A stretch of DNA of 64,000 bases from Clarireedia homoeocarpa (lineage: Eukaryota; Ascomycota; Leotiomycetes; Helotiales; Rutstroemiaceae). This document shows positions 45,258 through 56,582 of this stretch, piece by piece (position 1 is the first letter of the stretch; each line of letters starts with the position of its first letter). The stretch is from NCBI GenBank assembly GCA_001465935.1, contig LNKV01000020.1, positions 565,252 to 629,251 of the forward strand, written 5' to 3'. The position numbers and the translations under genes were made by a program. The notes below the pieces were generated by a model, which worked only from the letters and a program-made list of their open reading frames with translations, made no database searches and had not been told where the DNA came from.

Positions 45258-46074
45258 ACCTACTATCTTCTCAACAGCCGCAGTGTGGGTGTCGAATTGT
45301 AAGAGTAAACAAGAATCTTCAATACCCCGCAAACCGGAATTAAATAGAGTAAGGATTTCTTGGCATCATATCCACCTCTTCTTACTCATGCAGAGTGAAA
45401 CAACGAGAAGCGAGTGAAACAACGAGAAGCGACAACGGGTATTGGTCGATTTGGTTACATAGTTATGGTGCAATTGTGCGAAGTCCAATGATGTCGTTTG
45501 ATTGGCTTGGGACTTACCGACTTAGGAAGGTACTAATGGTCGATGTAACTGCGATCGGCTTTGCCCGAAATGTAAGACATGATCTTCAACCTGGATGTAG
45601 AGAATTCTCGGCTCTGATCTCCGCCATGTTATCAGCCATGTTACCAACCATGGTATTTGGAGAGACAATAAGTTATGGAGATTCGAAAATCAACTCGAGT
45701 TTCAGTGATGAGAGACGCTCCTGATAGATCATTTTGTTACTGGTCAATCCGCAAACACTGCAGATATCATTTGCAGAATCCTCTCTTCTGCCGATGGTCT
45801 TTTTGCTGTTCGTAATTCGAGCATATGTCAGGACGAGTAGATGTCCGATTTACGAAAGTGTGAGCATCGTCTTATTTGATGCGTCAAGATGCATGTCCTT
45901 GCCATCTTCATATACAAAGCAGCGCTTTCCACCTACTTCTTTATACAGACAAACAGCAATTGACGGTACCTCTTTCTTGCATATCGGTAACAGACTCGTC
46001 CCTACCTCGTGATCATAAACTTGGACTGGGCTCTGTGAACACATCTACGGGAGAAACACGAAACATTCTAGTCT
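45258..46074. promoter_or_regulatory. Divergent promoter region with a 19-bp tandem duplication
   Basis: Separates two divergent transporters. An exact tandem repeat GTGAAACAACGAGAAGCGA lies at 45395-45413 and 45414-45432. Open frames in the region lack features. Confidence 0.55.
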
Positions 46075-47853
46075 ATGATGGAGGAACTTCGGGTACCGAT
46101 ATCGCGACTTGTTGTTTTATGCATCAGGTAATTCACGTTCCAAAAACTTGCTTACATAGCAGCGTTAATATTGGCGTGCTAGTCTCTGCGTCGGCCTCTT
46201 CCTCTCTCTCCTGGATACAAGCATAGTAGCGACTGCTCTATTTACCATTGGTGAAGACTTCGATGCCTTGACGTCTGTTACTTGGGTAGCACTTGCATAT
46301 ACCCTTTCCTATCTTGGTTGTTCCGTATTATTCGCCCGAATCGCAGACATCGTCGGACGAAGAAATGCCTATGTCACAGCGTTTGTCATATTCTTCGCCT
46401 TTTCCCTCGGTTGCGGATTCTCTCAGTCTTTAAATCAGCTTATAGCATGTAGAGCATTGCAGGGGATCGGTGGCGCCGGTCTCTACTCGCTCACTATGGT
46501 CATACTGCCTGAGATCAGTCCTTCTCGGATGAAGAAGTGGATTGGAGGCTTGGCTGGAGCGGTGATTGCCATGTCTGGTGTTCTTGGACCGGTGCTTGGT
46601 GGTGTGATAACCCATTATGCTAGTTGGAGATGGATATTCTGGATGAAGTGAGATATGCAGACGAAAGGCCAAGCTTGAGTTGAAGCGCTGACGATCAAAT
46701 TAGTGCACCGATCGGATTTATACCGATGACAGTCTTCTATTTCGCCTGGCCAAATTCGAATCAGCTTCGTCCAATTGAACGCCGACCTCTACGCCAACTA
46801 GACGTTGTGAGTTCGTCTCTACTCATCTTGGCTTCAGTACTTGTGGTATTCTCTTTCCAAGAAGCAGGGCTGAAAGTGAACTCATGGCGAAAAGCCATCT
46901 TCCTAGCTCCACTCTTGATTGGATGTCTCTGTTGGATTCTTCTCCTCTGCTGGGAATACACAGTTTCCCAATGTTACGCAGAGACTCTCGCTACCATGCT
47001 TCCGTTTCGATTGCTCCGTCGACGCATTTACCTCTTCGGCGTCGTGGCCACTCTTCTCATAGGGTTTCCGTACTTTGTCGTCATCTACAGCCTACCACTT
47101 AGATTCCAGATTGTAGATGGACGAAGCGCTCTCTCGGCAGGAGTGGGTCTATTACCTATGCTAGGAGCAACAGCTGTGGCGAGTTTCTTAGGTGGCATCA
47201 TTAACGGTAAGCAGAACAACAGATGCAAGACATTATTCGCCGGTGTCTGCTTTATGCTGGTTGGTGTTAGCCTCCTAACAACTTTGACGAATACTGCCGG
47301 AGTGCAGCACAAAACATATGGATTGATTGTCCTGGCTGGATTTGGATTTGGACTTACCGTATCCACGGTATCGATGTTATCAATCTATGAGTCAAGCACT
47401 CGAGATCATGGTTCGTACTCACTCCAAAAACAATCCCACTGTCCCCCTCTTACTAACGCACCAACAGCCGTAGCCCAAGGAATCACCTCTCAAGCCCGCA
47501 TCCTCGGCGGCAGCATCGGGATTGCAGCATCCACCGCCATGCTAGGCTCAACCCAACGACGCGAACTCACCGGAATCGTCAGTCCAGAACAACTCGCCTC
47601 GTTGCAATCGGCTACAGCATCGTTCACCTCTGCGCAGAGCGAAGCAGTGAGACAGGCATATTCGGATGCCTTCCACGGAGATATGAAATTCTGCGCTATC
47701 GTGGCTGGTTCATGCGTTTTAGTGGCTTTTGGGACGTACCAACGCAATCCGCTAACAATAGAGGAGAGAGCTATTGAGCAGAGAGCGGAGGAGGAAGAGC
47801 GAAAAGTGAAGGCGGGTGTGGCTGTGGAGAAAGCATCGCCACATTCGGTTTGA
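46075..47853 (+). CDS. MFS multidrug-type transporter, DHA2 family (14 spans)
   Basis: Four exons: 46075-46127, 46183-46647, 46704-47410 and 47468-47853. They give 536 aa. The short first exon supplies MMEELRVPISRLVVLCIS, which continues after the splice as LCVGLFLSLLDTSIVATAL. This is motif D1 of DHA proteins (LDxTIV), and an in-frame stop just upstream supports the start. Then follow FARIADIVGRRNAYV (motif A), CRALQGIGGAGLYSLTMVIL and AGAVIAMSGVLGPVLGGVIT (motif C, antiporter). The C-terminus is a charged tail. DHA2 pumps export drugs, toxins or basic amino acids in exchange for protons. No biosynthetic enzyme lies beside it. Confidence 0.92.
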
Positions 47854-48585
47854 TATGGAATCGTGTCGTGTGTGGGTTAGTTCTTGTATGTATGTGTCTG
47901 TATGTGTGCGCTTCAAAAATCGGACTTCCGATGGCTGTTATCAAGTACAGAAAACTTTTTGGGTTTGATTTCTGATTGTTGTTTGTACTATGCATGATTT
48001 GACATACCCGCTACGATACTTCCGTCTGGGCATTCAGTATTATCGTCATCATACCCATATCGCGATTTATTTCGGCACTTGAAATATATCCTCTGGCCTA
48101 AGTTAAGTTATGGTAAAAAAGATGGGGTCATCATCTTCCGAATCGGGAAGCTCGCGAAACCCCTCCCTATCCCACAATCGTCTTATCGCCATGCATTCAA
48201 GATATCTAATCATATCTCTGCATCGAGTTTATCACACATATACATAGTCAGAATTACAAACTGAGTCGCTGTTGGTCGTCCCTGCAGATAGGATATGATA
48301 CCGTGATATCAGAATATGCAAGTGTAAGTGGCGTGGAGGAAAAAACGGGAATTGGGCAACGATTATCCAATGCAGTGAGTGATAGGTTTCTTTATCTAAT
48401 TCATTACCAATTTTTTGCTTGGGAAGGGCTGCATGGAGAAGTACCTGAGTACCTTTTGCGTCTTGTGAGAATGGGATGTGCATATAGGTAGGTATATAAT
48501 TGAGGGGGAAATGCACCGTTATGTTATATATGATCGTCAGCCGCTGCATCCCCCTCCCTCGATCATCTCGGATACATACACCAAA
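47854..48585. other. Intergenic, no gene seen
   Basis: 3' flank of the DHA2 gene with a TGTATGTATGTGTCTGTATGTGTG simple-sequence patch (47886-47909) and the promoter of the next transporter. Confidence 0.5.
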
Positions 48586-50363
48586 ATGGCACCTTCAAAC
48601 ACCGACATCGAGATCGCGAAGGTCGATTTGGATATTCTGAACTCGAGTCCTACGACCGAGCATGGAACAATCACGGTTGATTTGAAGGATGCAGATGAAG
48701 CGTTGGCATTCCTATCGAACCATCCCCGAGCAGCAGAGATCGCGCTCGAAGGCCAAGCTATTCTGGATGATCCGGTGCAGAATAAGAAATTGCTTCGTAA
48801 AATCGATTTTACTGTTCCGCCGCTTCTGGCTGCCGTGTACTTTTTGCAGTATTTGGATAAGACTACGCTTTCGTATGCTGCCGTGATGGGAATTAGAAAG
48901 GATACGCACCTGGAAGGACAGGTATGTATGCTCCTTTTCAACGGCTAGCTATTTGTTAGATGTCGTCTGGCCTAATGCTCACATCGTAATAGGATTACTC
49001 TAATATATCCATGCTCTTCTACATCGGCTTTGTCGTCTCGGAGTTCCCTACCCAGTACCTCGCGCAGCACATCTCCCGCCTCAGTCTCTACCTTGGCACA
49101 AACATCATTCTCTGGGGAATCGTGCTCGGCTGTCACGCAGCATGTACCTCATATGCCGGCCTCGCCATCTGCCGCACGCTCCTTGGTGTCTTCGAGAGCT
49201 GCGTAGCTCCGATCTTGGTCCTCGTCGTAGCAATGTGGTACAAGAAGGAAGAACAGGGTAGAAGAGTATCCTGGTTCTACGTGTGCAATTCTCTCACGCA
49301 GATATTTGGTGGTCTGTTGGCTTATGGTGTAAGTTATGCGAATACCAAGTTTGCTAGTTGGAGAATCTTCTTTGTGGCTATTGGTTCTTTGACGGTGCTT
49401 ATTGGCGTCTTGGTCTGTTTTTTCTTGCCGGATTCGCCGGTCAAGGCGAAGAGATTTAGTGATGCGGAGAAAGCAGCTGCGTTGTTGAGGGTTAAGGATA
49501 ATCAAAGGTGTGTTGAATGCGTGCAGGGTCGAATATGAAAAAGCTAACGATAAAATAGTGGAACCCAAAATGCTCACTTGAAGAAGGATCAAGTGTTCGA
49601 AACGCTCAAAGATATCCGAGTCTGGATTGTGTGTATCTGTACACTCCTCAGCTCCATCCCCAACGGTGGACTGTCGAATTTCAGCAGTATCCTCCTCACC
49701 ACTTTCGGATATACATCCCGTGAAGCACTAGTCCTCAGCGCACCTGGGGGAGCCATCGGTGTCATCTGGGTATTGTCTATAGGTTACCTTTCCGACAAAT
49801 GGAATGATAGATCTCTGGTCATGCTGATTTGTATCATCCCCACAATCCTCGGCGGTGCCTTGATGATCGGGTTGGACCCGAACGGTGTACCCCAAAACAA
49901 AGCTGGTTTACTCGCCGCATCATTCATAAACGGTACTTTCGGAGCTGCTTTCATGTTGTTGCTTGCTTGGAATGCATCGTAAGTCCAGCCCTCTCGACTA
50001 TCAAAATCTTCAAACCACCCTACTGACTGAACACCAAACAGAAACACCGCAGGCCACACCAAAAAAGTAACCATCAACTCCATGACTCTCGTATCATTTG
50101 CCGTAGGCAACATCCTCGGCACCCAGACTTTTCAACAGAAAGAAGCACCAGGTTATATCTCTGGTAAAATCAGCATCATAGCAACACTAGGCGCTTTGTG
50201 CTTTATGATCATAATCCTGCGGTGGTACAACGACCGTCTGAATAAGAAGAACGAGAAGATCTTGGCTGGTATGAATGAAGCAGAAATCAAGCAGCTGAGA
50301 GATAGGATGGCTTTTGCGGATGAGACAGATAGGAAAAATCCTTTCTTTAGGTATACACATTAG
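48586..50363 (+). CDS. MFS anion:cation symporter (Dal5/allantoate-permease-like)
   Basis: Four exons: 48586-48921, 48993-49507, 49559-49978 and 50042-50363. They give 530 aa. Landmarks of the Dal5/ACS subfamily are LLRKIDFTVPPLLAAVYFLQ, LDKTTLSYAAVMGIRKD, DYSNISMLFYIGFVVSEFPT, RTLLGVFESCVAPILVLVVA and MWYKKEEQGRRVSWFY. The second half has NTAGHTKKVTINSMTLVSFA and GNILGTQTFQ, again typical. The C-terminus ends in an N-x-x-F-R-Y type tail (KNPFFRYTH) as in relatives. Members import allantoate, ureidosuccinate, nicotinate-type or other small anions. Substrate is not predictable. Confidence 0.92.
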
Positions 50364-51120
50364 GCGGAGCACGATGGCTTGTATATAATTCGTAGTTGGT
50401 AACATGTTTCTGAACTTTATGAAGAAATGTGCTTTTGAGTGACGATTGTGATTGTCGCTAGAATTGTCTTCGTAACTCTCTTACTAAAGCAATTCTATGA
50501 AACAAATTCAAAGCACAGGTGGCGGATATGTAGAGTTTCTCAGCACGTGGGACCGCTCGACCCCGCGATGATCCTTCCGTGAAACTTGCGCCTCCTTTGA
50601 CATCAACCTCCTGGGTGGCGGGTTAAACTATCAGCCCCTTTATGAAACTTGAGGCTTACTCTATTTACAGATACGAAAAAGATCATTGTTTCGTATATAG
50701 AGATGGCCAGATTTGATGTCGCACAGGATACCACGTCTTTCTTTAATTAGGAAAAAGATGTTGTTTGTTGATAGTGATATGTAAGTTAAGTTACAATTAA
50801 ATTACCTGCGAGCAAGAATGCCCAGCCCCCAAGTGCCCCGCAGTTATCGCCAGAACCTGGAGACTAGAATCGATTAGACGAAATAACGCCTCTCAATGCT
50901 TGAAAATTACCTCTAGAATAGTAAATATATTGTCGGCCAAGGCATTCCCTGACTCAAAGGTAAAGTGTAAAGTGTTCATAGAAGTTCGAGAAGCAGCGTC
51001 CCCAACCAACCATCATAATATATATATCCTGACATGATGCAAGTACATCCTCCAAGCCTCCAACTCATTACAGCACACCAAAAGCTAAAAAAAAACAAAT
51101 GCCTGGCTTTGCTAATCCCG
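50364..51120. other. Convergent intergenic region
   Basis: No gene is supported. It holds the 3' flanks of the Dal5-like gene and the Ser-rich membrane protein gene. Confidence 0.5.
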
Positions 51121-52185
51121 TTATCTTCGTTCCCCTCGTTCCAACCCTCCGCTCCATGACATGTGCCCCGGCATCTCCACCGCCCCAGGTGGTTCCCGAT
51201 GAACTTCCAATTCTCTCGGCGGCGACCCAGGCTGTCTAGCTGGCTTATAGTAACTGTATGGTGCGTTCGTGGTAAACGCATACTTCGCTTGCGACTCATC
51301 TTGTGTTGGCAGCTCGACCAAATTGCCCTTCCTCTTCCGGTGATACCTCCGCAAGCCCCATATCGCAGCACCGATGCCCATTAGAAAGAGGAGTCCGAAC
51401 GCGATACCTAGACCGATGTCTAGACCGGTCATAGAACAGCTGGATTTTGATTGAGAAGCAACATCGCTTGTCGATTGTACTGAGCCTGCGATGGCAGTAG
51501 GTGATGAGATGATGGATGTGGTTGATGATGTGGGTATGGATGACGAGGTGGGTGAAGACGAGGTGGGTGAAGACGAGGACAATGAAGACGAGGACAATGA
51601 AGACGAGGACAATGAAGACGAGGACAATGAAGACGAGGACAATGAAGACGAGGACAATGAAGACGAGGACAATGAAGATTTTGATGCATTCGCTGATGAT
51701 GGAGATGATGATGCTGAGGAGGAGGAGGTGGTGGAGGTTAATAAACTAGAATGCGGAAGCTTTACTTTAAATCCTTTAGACCAGCCCTGGAAACTGGTAT
51801 GTGACGGGTCTATTGTTGGATTGTCTTTGGTTTCCTCCCATGCCAGCTGAGTCCACCCCCTTTGTTCCACCTCATCAGAGTCGACATCATCCAGCGCTGG
51901 CGTCCATAAAACATAGTTGTTAAAGACACTGTGGTTCTCTGGTGAAATTCAATTAGTTGGAGGGGTTCTTGCCATGAAAGGGAGGTGAAAAAACTTGCGA
52001 GCAAGAATAACTGACGGATAGCTTTTGATTACTTTATCAGTCTTGTTGTCCGCTCTCAAGAGCCACAGATTCAATGAGAAATTCCCATAATGGACAGAAT
52101 TGAAGGTGTGTGGAGCCCATGTTAAGTTAATGGGAGTCAGTGCTTCCACGAAAACTGGATCCTCGAACGTCCACTGCTGAGCCAT
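51121..52185 (-). CDS. Ser-rich single-span membrane protein (sensor-like)
   Basis: Two exons, 52185-51999 and 51938-51121, are joined by a GC-AG intron (donor GCAAGT, acceptor CACCAG) and give 334 aa. Reading through that intron meets a stop, and the spliced frame is continuous. The N-terminal half is a beta-type domain (WTFEDPVFVEALTPINLTW, GNFSLNLWLL) without an obvious signal peptide. A Ser-rich stalk with seven LSSSS units follows, then one membrane span (DIGLGIAFGLLFLMGIGAAIW), a basic stop-transfer RRYHRKRK, and a short Pro-rich cytoplasmic tail. The plan resembles Mid2/WSC-like wall-stress sensors, but the lack of a signal peptide is odd and a missed 5' exon is possible. Confidence 0.8.
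51577..51681. repeat. 15-bp minisatellite, seven copies, coding
   Basis: GACAATGAAGACGAG (plus strand) repeats seven times, the last copy being imperfect. On the minus strand it encodes LSSSS units of the stalk. Two related units (GTGGGTGAAGACGAG) precede it. Confidence 0.95.
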
Positions 52186-53173
52186 TCTTTGTTGATCAAA
52201 CGACTTATATCAACAAATGAATGATCGAACTAATGAACGAGAGATGTTGAACAAAAAGAACGGTCAGTTCGTGTGTATGGTAGGTAAAAGTCGACATGAT
52301 GACTTCTTTCTGTATCGCCCCACTCTACCCAGGGTTAGCTGTTGGTGATATGTGCACGGGCGAAGGATTGTCCGACTTCCACTTGATCCCCAAGGTGATG
52401 AAATCCTTCGCATCTAAATCTGACATCTCTCTCCCTAGGCAAGTGGGTCTTTCTCCAAGTGGGGGCTCGCGAGAGAACGCTATAAACCGCCCCCACGTGC
52501 GGTGATTCAATCCTAAGCGCAAGCGCTGAAAGATAGTCGGTTTCAAACTACTAGGCGTAGCTAGCATTGCGAGAAAGCGCTTAATCGGTCATATACCGAG
52601 AGGATGAATAAGTTGTGACATCGAGTACTGCAACTTCGAACCAGTGAACAAGTTATTTTAGAGAATACATCTTACAATCTCGTACCATCGTGTCGGATAT
52701 ACTCGCACGTTTGCTCCAAATTACAGTGGGCTCGTGCATGGGTTATCTTAGGGGCCGTTTTTAGTGTTGGCACTGCCGGCTGGGCGGTTCCCACGAAAGT
52801 GTGATTGTAGTATTACCGACTGGAGACATGATAGGTGCATCTGTTTTCATGAACCGGCTGCTCGTGTCATCCAACACTCTCTCCTGGGCGTTACTTTGTA
52901 GGCATGCTGCCATTACCTTTCTTTCCGTTCGTACGAAAGCGTGATATCTGTAGAGATAGCTTTTCTAGGTGATAAAGATAGCCATGACACCTCCGGGGTT
53001 CTCTTCATACCTGATTATTGCATGCACAGCCACTAAGGTACTGCTTCTCCTGTCATTTCGCAGCTATGGACCAGCCACTTCTGTGCCGAAGCCTTTTGAT
53101 TTAGCCATCTCCCTCACCACCCTTTTCGAAGAGCAGCAATTTTGATTCTGCCCCGGTGAAAACATCGATAAAT
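52186..53173. other. Gene-poor stretch
   Basis: No intact gene is seen. A perfect 8-bp inverted repeat (GTGGGGGC/GCCCCCAC, 52459-52466 and 52489-52496) is present. Towards 53000 the sequence merges into the relic described next. Confidence 0.4.
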
Positions 53174-54056
53174 GCCACGTCGGAGATTGATCGCGTGAGC
53201 AACTTGTCTTTGGGAATTATGCGCTCTCCTATGCGTTCAATTTTCAGTGATGCCTGGTTCCAATCATCAGTTTCAAAAAGTCTTGGTGCTGAGTCTACAG
53301 TGAGCGCTCATATAAGAGGGATGCTATAGTCTTGGCGGCATCCTTGACAGGATTTAGTGGTGTTCATCGCTGACCTGAAAGGTGACCAACTATTAGACAA
53401 AGCTCGCCCACCAGTAAGCATGACCTGGATGAAGTTACTCGCCTGTTCTAATAATCGCGTTCAGAGTCTGAAGCTCTTAGACGGAGCGTTCGGTTCCTGC
53501 CGAACTCATATGAATGCCGTCCGCAGGTACGACCGATCGACCTGCAAGAACCTTGACTGGTAAGATACTGATGCTCTCTGCCTTCACCAAGCATAATTGG
53601 GAATGACATCGCAACTGCGTTCATCATGGAAGACGATGTAGATTGGAACATTCGCCTTCTGTCTTAACTACCTGAATTCGCCCCAGGTGTTCACTCGCTA
53701 CCTGGCATATTTCCCTATTAGAATCAATACTCGCCATATGGTGGATGACTGAGATGTGTTCTGGCCCGGCGACTGTGGGATGTTCTACCCGAGAACGACG
53801 ATCATGGGGACGGATCCAGAATGACGAGACAATTACACCTAAATCCCAGCAGCCTTGGCTAACGAGTCTGAAGAATTTACCAGAACATACTCGTATAGTT
53901 CACAAAGTTAGGGCACCAATTTTTTCGTTCAGCTACGCAGTATCTTATCGTCGCACGCAGAAGATTCTGATGGCACTAGCGATCAAAGAAGGCGATAATC
54001 TAGCTTTCGATAGCAAACTGGCGTTCCTCTGCAAGAATGGATGCCTGGATATGTAA
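53174..54056 (+). pseudogene. Relic of a family-25 glycosyltransferase gene
   Basis: Fragments of a GT25 (LPS/collagen galactosyltransferase-type) protein appear in order but in different frames. They are NATSEIDRVSNLSLG near 53176, GDQLLDKARPP near 53380, GAFGSCRTHMNAVRRYDRST near 53486-53546, the catalytic-type TAFIMEDDVDWNIRL near 53614-53658, a PYG patch followed by DVFWPGDCG near 53750-53777, and a C-terminal FDSKLAFLCKNGCLDM ending at 54056. Stops and frameshifts separate them, including a TGA where the family has Trp just before DVFW. No intact reading frame remains. Confidence 0.65.
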
Positions 54057-54524
54057 AGTAACTGAATATTGAGGGCTTTGGGTGAGGAAAGGGCAGGTGG
54101 AGATTTCTCGGAGCCCTAGAACTGTCAGCTATGTAATCTTGTCATCGCATACTTTCGCCTTGGCGAAGGTAAATGTATATAGTAGTTTTTTCCACCTTCT
54201 GAGTATATGACACTATATGAATGTTGAGAGCTTTCGTGTTATGATGACGAGGTCAGAAACCCGTGTCGAGCTTTTAATTTCCAAAGGTGATTTGATGGAA
54301 TTCGGTCCATGGCAAAGACTCGGTACGATGAAGAGGAATGACATATGAAAAGTAACAAGAGTTGAATATGCCTGGGAATGGTGCATTCGAAACTATCGCC
54401 ATCAGCTAATGTTCTTTTTCCTAGGCCTCGTCTGCTCGGTAACAAACCACGCACCAGTTATATCCTAATGTTTTGACTTTGCGTCCGGTTCATCCTTCAG
54501 CCCCTTCACTGGATGACATCTTGA
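54057..54524. other. Gap between two relics
   Basis: No gene is seen. Confidence 0.4.
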
Positions 54525-54985
54525 CTGAGATATCTGGCTTGGCAGTCCAAAGGTAATTCGATTGTACGCAAATACTTCGACATGATAGCTTCGTACAGAA
54601 CGTCATGCCTAGATTCGTTGGCTGCTTTGAAGTCAGCATCACGTTCCAGAATCAATCTCACTGGTGTAGCACAGCGACCGGCTGCAGCACGGTACATAGT
54701 AGGTTAACCATTTCTTGTATTTCTCGCATTTCAATCTGCCTGGTGATCTAGCAGAATCCGCACTACTCGTTCTTGCTGGTTTGCCGTAGCAATAACAAGT
54801 GGAGTTAACGAGGCGGTGTAATTCGACTTTTGCGCTTCTACTCAGTGCAAGCTCCAGACATTTGTGATCGCGGCTTTGAGATGTGAGGTATCGGAATGTG
54901 TGCTGTTCTCCACATTCGCCGAAGCACCAGCTCTCAAAAGAGTATCGAGGCTTATTCAACGACATGAAGCGGTTAGCTTTCCCTT
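54525..54985 (-). pseudogene. Ankyrin-repeat gene relic
   Basis: On the minus strand three or four ankyrin-like units follow each other with interruptions: LIRLDTLLRAGASANVENS, then TPLVIATANQQERVVRILLD followed by HQAD-stop-NARNTRNG, then AAAGRCATPVRLILERDADF and KAANESRHDVLYEAIMSKYL ending LRTIELPLDCQARY. Stops interrupt the frame at positions where the repeat consensus has Val/Gln-type residues. No start codon or complete frame exists. It adjoins the GT25 relic. Confidence 0.6.
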
Positions 54986-56582
54986 ATTGCTAAGATGTGT
55001 CCTAACTAGCTTTCTGCTCCGAGAGGAAATTGAAGGCACCAGTCAGGTTCTGGTAGAATTTGATAGAGGACGAGAGGACAAATGAGTTTGTAGAAAGCGT
55101 GCTGTGGCTGGTATTCATGTAGATTTCAGCCACAGTCCAATACAGCTGAAAAGCGCGTTGCCTTCAAATAGCAGTGACATTGGTTGCTTTCAATTTAGTG
55201 ATTGTCCTCAGAACTCAGCAATCTCGCGGTTACACCTGGAACGGCTTTCACAAGAGCAGTAATTTTGGAACCATCGAATCAGCTGTTCTGAGTCCCACAC
55301 CTAATGCATCGAATCTGCAAAGGAATCCAACTTGGCAACTCGACAAGCTGCTCATCCCCGGGGTGACGCTATTCACGCGTGTGCAGGCGCGTTCATAATT
55401 GAAAGACATGATAGAGAAAGGGGCTTGAAATATCGGCGGTGGACCGTATGCTGCGTACGGCTAGCAACAGTCGATCAATTTACTCCTCTTTCCACGGGGC
55501 GTCGCATAGGTATTCTCAGTTTTCTTTATTGGCAACTCTAATCGGTATCGCACAGAGCTGTGCCTTTCCTTTCTATTCGCAGAGACAAGCCAAAACAGTG
55601 CGACAACCCTTCCCACGTCCCCCTTTGCTGTTGTCGACGACAAAATGATGGGATTGGGGGCTGTTTGATGGGATTGGGGGCTGTTTGATGGTCTGTTTGG
55701 ACGCCGTGCAGTGCCAATCTGCCAGCCAACGTTTCCGCGACGCCATCTCAAGACGATGTCTGGGCGATATACAAGCTGCAAGTTATCTAAACATCTCGAA
55801 ATGAACATGTGGGTGGAAAACGACTTCTTGCCTACCATATGCGGCCTGGGTCTTGGTAGTGGGCGTCCGGGAAGGCGAACGCGCTGTTCTCTCCACTTTT
55901 CTCTTCTTCCCCTCAACGCATGAACTTCTTTTCAAGGTCAAGTGTCTCCAGTCTCCCTTGCTGCTTCTGCATATCCAAAAGTGGCAGCTTGAGACCTTAT
56001 CGAATCATTTGGCCTCTGGTTACCTCGTTTCCTCGTTTCCACCCCCTCCATCGTCACATCCACCGTCTTCTTTCGTGTTTTTGAACAAATCAAAGGCTCC
56101 AAGAATACCGAATTAGGTCATTGGACGAGACTGCCCCACTGCATCGAATCCCCACAACTGTACCTGGAACCTGGCCCTGCCGGCCAACCTAGGCAGAGAG
56201 TTGCCCAACCAGCGATCCGACCGTACTTTAGTGGGAGACGTGGGCTCAGGCTAGCGATCCTTGTAATTTATGGCCCACGAGATTTTACACCTCATCTATC
56301 ATATTTCCCCGTTTTCTAAGTGAAAATCCTTTTTAGCAAGTTGATTTCTTCAATCAACTCGATTTGATTTCCAATACCTAAATTTCGCAAGGGATTGGCT
56401 TGTCAGTGAATTATATTGTTACTTGACAATTACTCCTGTTATACAGTACGGCATTGCTTTGTTCAGAACGGACTTGGTGCCGAAAAATCTTAAAGGGTTG
56501 CCAAATCCTACCTTTTCGACACAATACATACCAGCAAAATTCTCCAGATTCTCGTCGACGCTCGGCAGATCTTTTGCAAGTT
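54986..56582. other. Gene-poor stretch with a 20-bp tandem repeat
   Basis: No gene is supported. An exact tandem duplication GATGGGATTGGGGGCTGTTT lies at 55647-55666 and 55667-55686. The right end contains the promoter and 5' leader of the SH3-CCCH gene. Confidence 0.5.

Noticed and set aside
51491..51850. Plus-strand open frame with a long Glu-Asp-Asn repeat
   Set aside because: It is the antisense shadow of the Ser-rich stalk minisatellite of the minus-strand membrane protein, which has a membrane span and a good splice.
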